DNA of 64,000 nucleotides from an uncultured Clostridia bacterium. Its GTDB lineage: Bacteria; Bacillota; Clostridia; TANB77; CAG-508. A program made the translations under genes and the position numbers. Below the pieces are notes generated by a model, which was not told where the DNA came from, ran no database searches, and saw nothing but the letters and a program-made list of their open reading frames with translations. This document shows, in pieces, positions 62,462 through 64,000 of this stretch. The DNA lies in contig CAKPAW010000007.1 of assembly GCA_934133165.1 (NCBI GenBank), positions 1 through 64,000 of the forward strand. The letters run 5' to 3'. Position 1 is the stretch's first letter; every line of letters starts with the position of its first letter.

Positions 62462-63526
62462 ATGGAAAATATAAAAGAAAAAAATAAGTTGGCGAGAATA
62501 GAATATATAGATATTGCAAGAGCTATTGCTATATTAGTAATTGTATTAGGTCATACTTTAAACCACTCAGAAAATTGTAAGTTAATATTTAAATTTTTAT
62601 ATAGCTTTAATGTAGTATTGTTCTTTATATTAAGTGGTTATACATTTAAAATAAGAGAAAACGAATCTTTTTATGAATTTGCCAAGCGTAAATTTATTAG
62701 AATTATGATTCCATATTTTATATGGGAATTATTGTGGCTTATACCTTATATATTTTTAGGAAAAAATGTAGGAGATTTTTTAGAAACTGAAAGCTCATTT
62801 GACATAAAAACAATGCTGATTAACATTTTATATGGTAATGGGAATAGTTCAGCATTAAAACAAAATAGTTCTTTATGGTTTTTACCAGCATTATTTAGTA
62901 TAGAGTTAATATATTATTATATTATAAAATTTATTAACATATCTAAAAGAAAATCAATTGTAGTACTTATATTTTCATTACTTATTAGTTATGCGTCTAC
63001 ATATTTATTGGAGTTTAAATTACCTTGGGGAATCAATACTGTGTTAAATATAGGAGGTATATTCTTTTTAATTGGATACTTGTTAAATAATATGTTTGAG
63101 ATTAATAAATTGTTTAAAATATACTATATATTTCCAATATTAATTATAGGAATACTAGCAATGAATTTTAATTCAACAGTATCATGTATAGACTATATAT
63201 ATGGAAACTTAACATTAGCAATATTATCGGGATTATGTTTATCTATAGTAATTATATACATATCATATTTGATAAAAAATAATAAGATTTTAGAATATAT
63301 TGGCAGAAATACAATGGGGATATTAATATTTCATAAATTAGTTATATTGATAGTTCAAACAAAATTAGGAGTCATTTCCACTCAGTTAAAAAATAGTAAC
63401 ATATTAATAGAATTTCTTTTAAGTATTGTAACAGTAATGTTAAGCGTAGTATTCTCTTTAATATGTGTGGTAGTTTTACGAAAAATATTGCCTATATTAA
63501 TTGGAGAAAATAAAAGTTCTAAATAA
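62462..63526 (+). CDS. acyltransferase 3 family membrane protein
   Basis: A 354-residue polytopic protein with about ten helices. RIEYIDIARAIAILVIVLGH has the family His, followed by LFFILSGYTFKIR, FAKRKFIRIMIPYFIWELLW and SSLWFLPALFSIELIYY. Of the O-acetyl/acyltransferase type that decorates surface sugars. TTGGAGGA lies 6 bases before the ATG at 62462; a TTG within that site is not the start. Confidence 0.88.
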   Translation: MENIKEKNKLARIEYIDIARAIAILVIVLGHTLNHSENCKLIFKFLYSFNVVLFFILSGYTFKIRENESFYEFAKRKFIRIMIPYFIWELLWLIPYIFLGKNVGDFLETESSFDIKTMLINILYGNGNSSALKQNSSLWFLPALFSIELIYYYIIKFINISKRKSIVVLIFSLLISYASTYLLEFKLPWGINTVLNIGGIFFLIGYLLNNMFEINKLFKIYYIFPILIIGILAMNFNSTVSCIDYIYGNLTLAILSGLCLSIVIIYISYLIKNNKILEYIGRNTMGILIFHKLVILIVQTKLGVISTQLKNSNILIEFLLSIVTVMLSVVFSLICVVVLRKILPILIGENKSSK

Positions 63527-63540
63527 AAGGGGAAAAAATT

Positions 63541-64000
63541 ATGAAAAAAGCAATAATCACAGGAATTACAGGACAAGATGGATCATACTTAGCAGAGTTT
63601 TTACTAGAAAAAGGATATGAAGTACATGGAGTAGTTCGTCGTGCATCTATTTCAAATACTGGAAGAATAGACCATCTATTAAGAAAAAATTTAATTATAT
63701 TACATGATGGAGACTTAGCAGATTCTTCAAGTATTATAAAAATAGTTAAAGAAGTAGAACCAGATGAAATCTATAATTTAGCTGCTCAAAGTCATGTAGG
63801 GACAAGCTTTGACGCTGCAGAACATACAGGCGAAATAGATGCTATTGGAGTTTTGAGAATATTAGAAGCAGTACATATATTAAAGTTAGAAAGTAAATGT
63901 CGTATTTATCAAGCATCAACATCTGAATTATATGGAAAAGTTGAAGCATGTCCACAAAGTGAAACAACACCATTCCATCCATATAGCCCATATGCGGTAG
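63541..64000 (+). CDS. gmd: GDP-mannose 4,6-dehydratase (partial, runs off the window)
   Basis: The first 153 codons of an extended short-chain dehydrogenase, open to the window end. ITGITGQDGSYLAEFLLEKG is the Gmd NADP loop, VVRRASISNTGRIDHLL follows as usual, then YNLAAQSHVGTSFDAAEHT and ASTSELYG with a catalytic Thr/Glu. The product GDP-4-keto-6-deoxymannose leads to fucose, D-rhamnose or perosamine; the deciding enzyme is beyond the window. AAAAGGGG precedes the ATG. Confidence 0.92.
   Translation, partial: MKKAIITGITGQDGSYLAEFLLEKGYEVHGVVRRASISNTGRIDHLLRKNLIILHDGDLADSSSIIKIVKEVEPDEIYNLAAQSHVGTSFDAAEHTGEIDAIGVLRILEAVHILKLESKCRIYQASTSELYGKVEACPQSETTPFHPYSPYAV

Overview
The window is about 64 kb of very AT-rich DNA (by eye near 30% G+C; not computed) with strong AGGAGG-type ribosome sites, TTGxxx-N17-TATAAT promoters, AGA/AAA/ATA-dominated codon use and endospore genes (spoIIP, spoIIM, the spoIIIAA-AH operon). 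This points to an endospore-forming, low-GC Gram-positive bacterium, most likely an uncultured gut-type member of class Clostridia. No phage or conjugative module is present. Three probable single-base frameshifts and one in-frame amber codon suggest either some gene decay or residual assembly errors.

Layout. 1-3934: Nudix hydrolase, metallo-beta-lactamase-fold hydrolase, hisS, spoIIP. 4081-4163: tRNA-Leu(TAG). 4454-5368: an unknown gene of foreign look. 5630-7915: Ppx/GppA-like protein and an RlmD-type rRNA methyltransferase. 7916-13296: a decaying accessory stretch with remnants of two histidine phosphatases, an HD hydrolase and a C26 glutamine amidotransferase, interleaved with intact nucleotide-sanitation enzymes (YjjX, HAM1-like, Nudix), a nitroreductase, a GyrI-like protein and a WYL regulator. 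13342-19874: flavoprotein, then an ABC transporter with its own two-component system. 19931-24217: zinc-ribbon gene with an amber codon, then a lipid/glycosyl locus (frameshifted GT8, GT8-PlsC fusion, second PlsC-like acyltransferase, small coiled coil). 24380-30230: rnhA, tmcAL, two unknown genes, an endonuclease Q homologue, spoIIM, xerD. 30365-36887: unknown secreted-looking or cytosolic protein, DUF1294, CmpB-type membrane protein, HD hydrolase, acyl-CoA ligase, hemolysin III, and two foreign-looking genes. 37179-43981: yebC and the spoIIIA operon. 44141-49145: small membrane protein, PFK, argS, two repeat coiled-coil proteins. 49465-64000: VanZ, an LCP ligase, and a long capsule/exopolysaccharide operon that runs off the end of the window inside gmd.

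How the parts work together. SpoIIP and SpoIIM belong to the engulfment DMP machine, and SpoIIIAA-AH form the mother-cell side of the forespore feeding channel. The polysaccharide operon has all steps of a Wzx/Wzy-type pathway: a monotopic phosphoglycosyl transferase to start, four glycosyltransferases, an EpsG-like polymerase, a flippase, sugar-nucleotide enzymes, acyltransferases, and a TupA-like ATP-grasp protein; the LCP protein just upstream is the likely enzyme that joins the polymer to the wall. The ABC transporter and two-component system are a likely peptide-sensing and detoxification unit. A family of short hairpin repeats with a GGGACG core is scattered between genes through the whole window.
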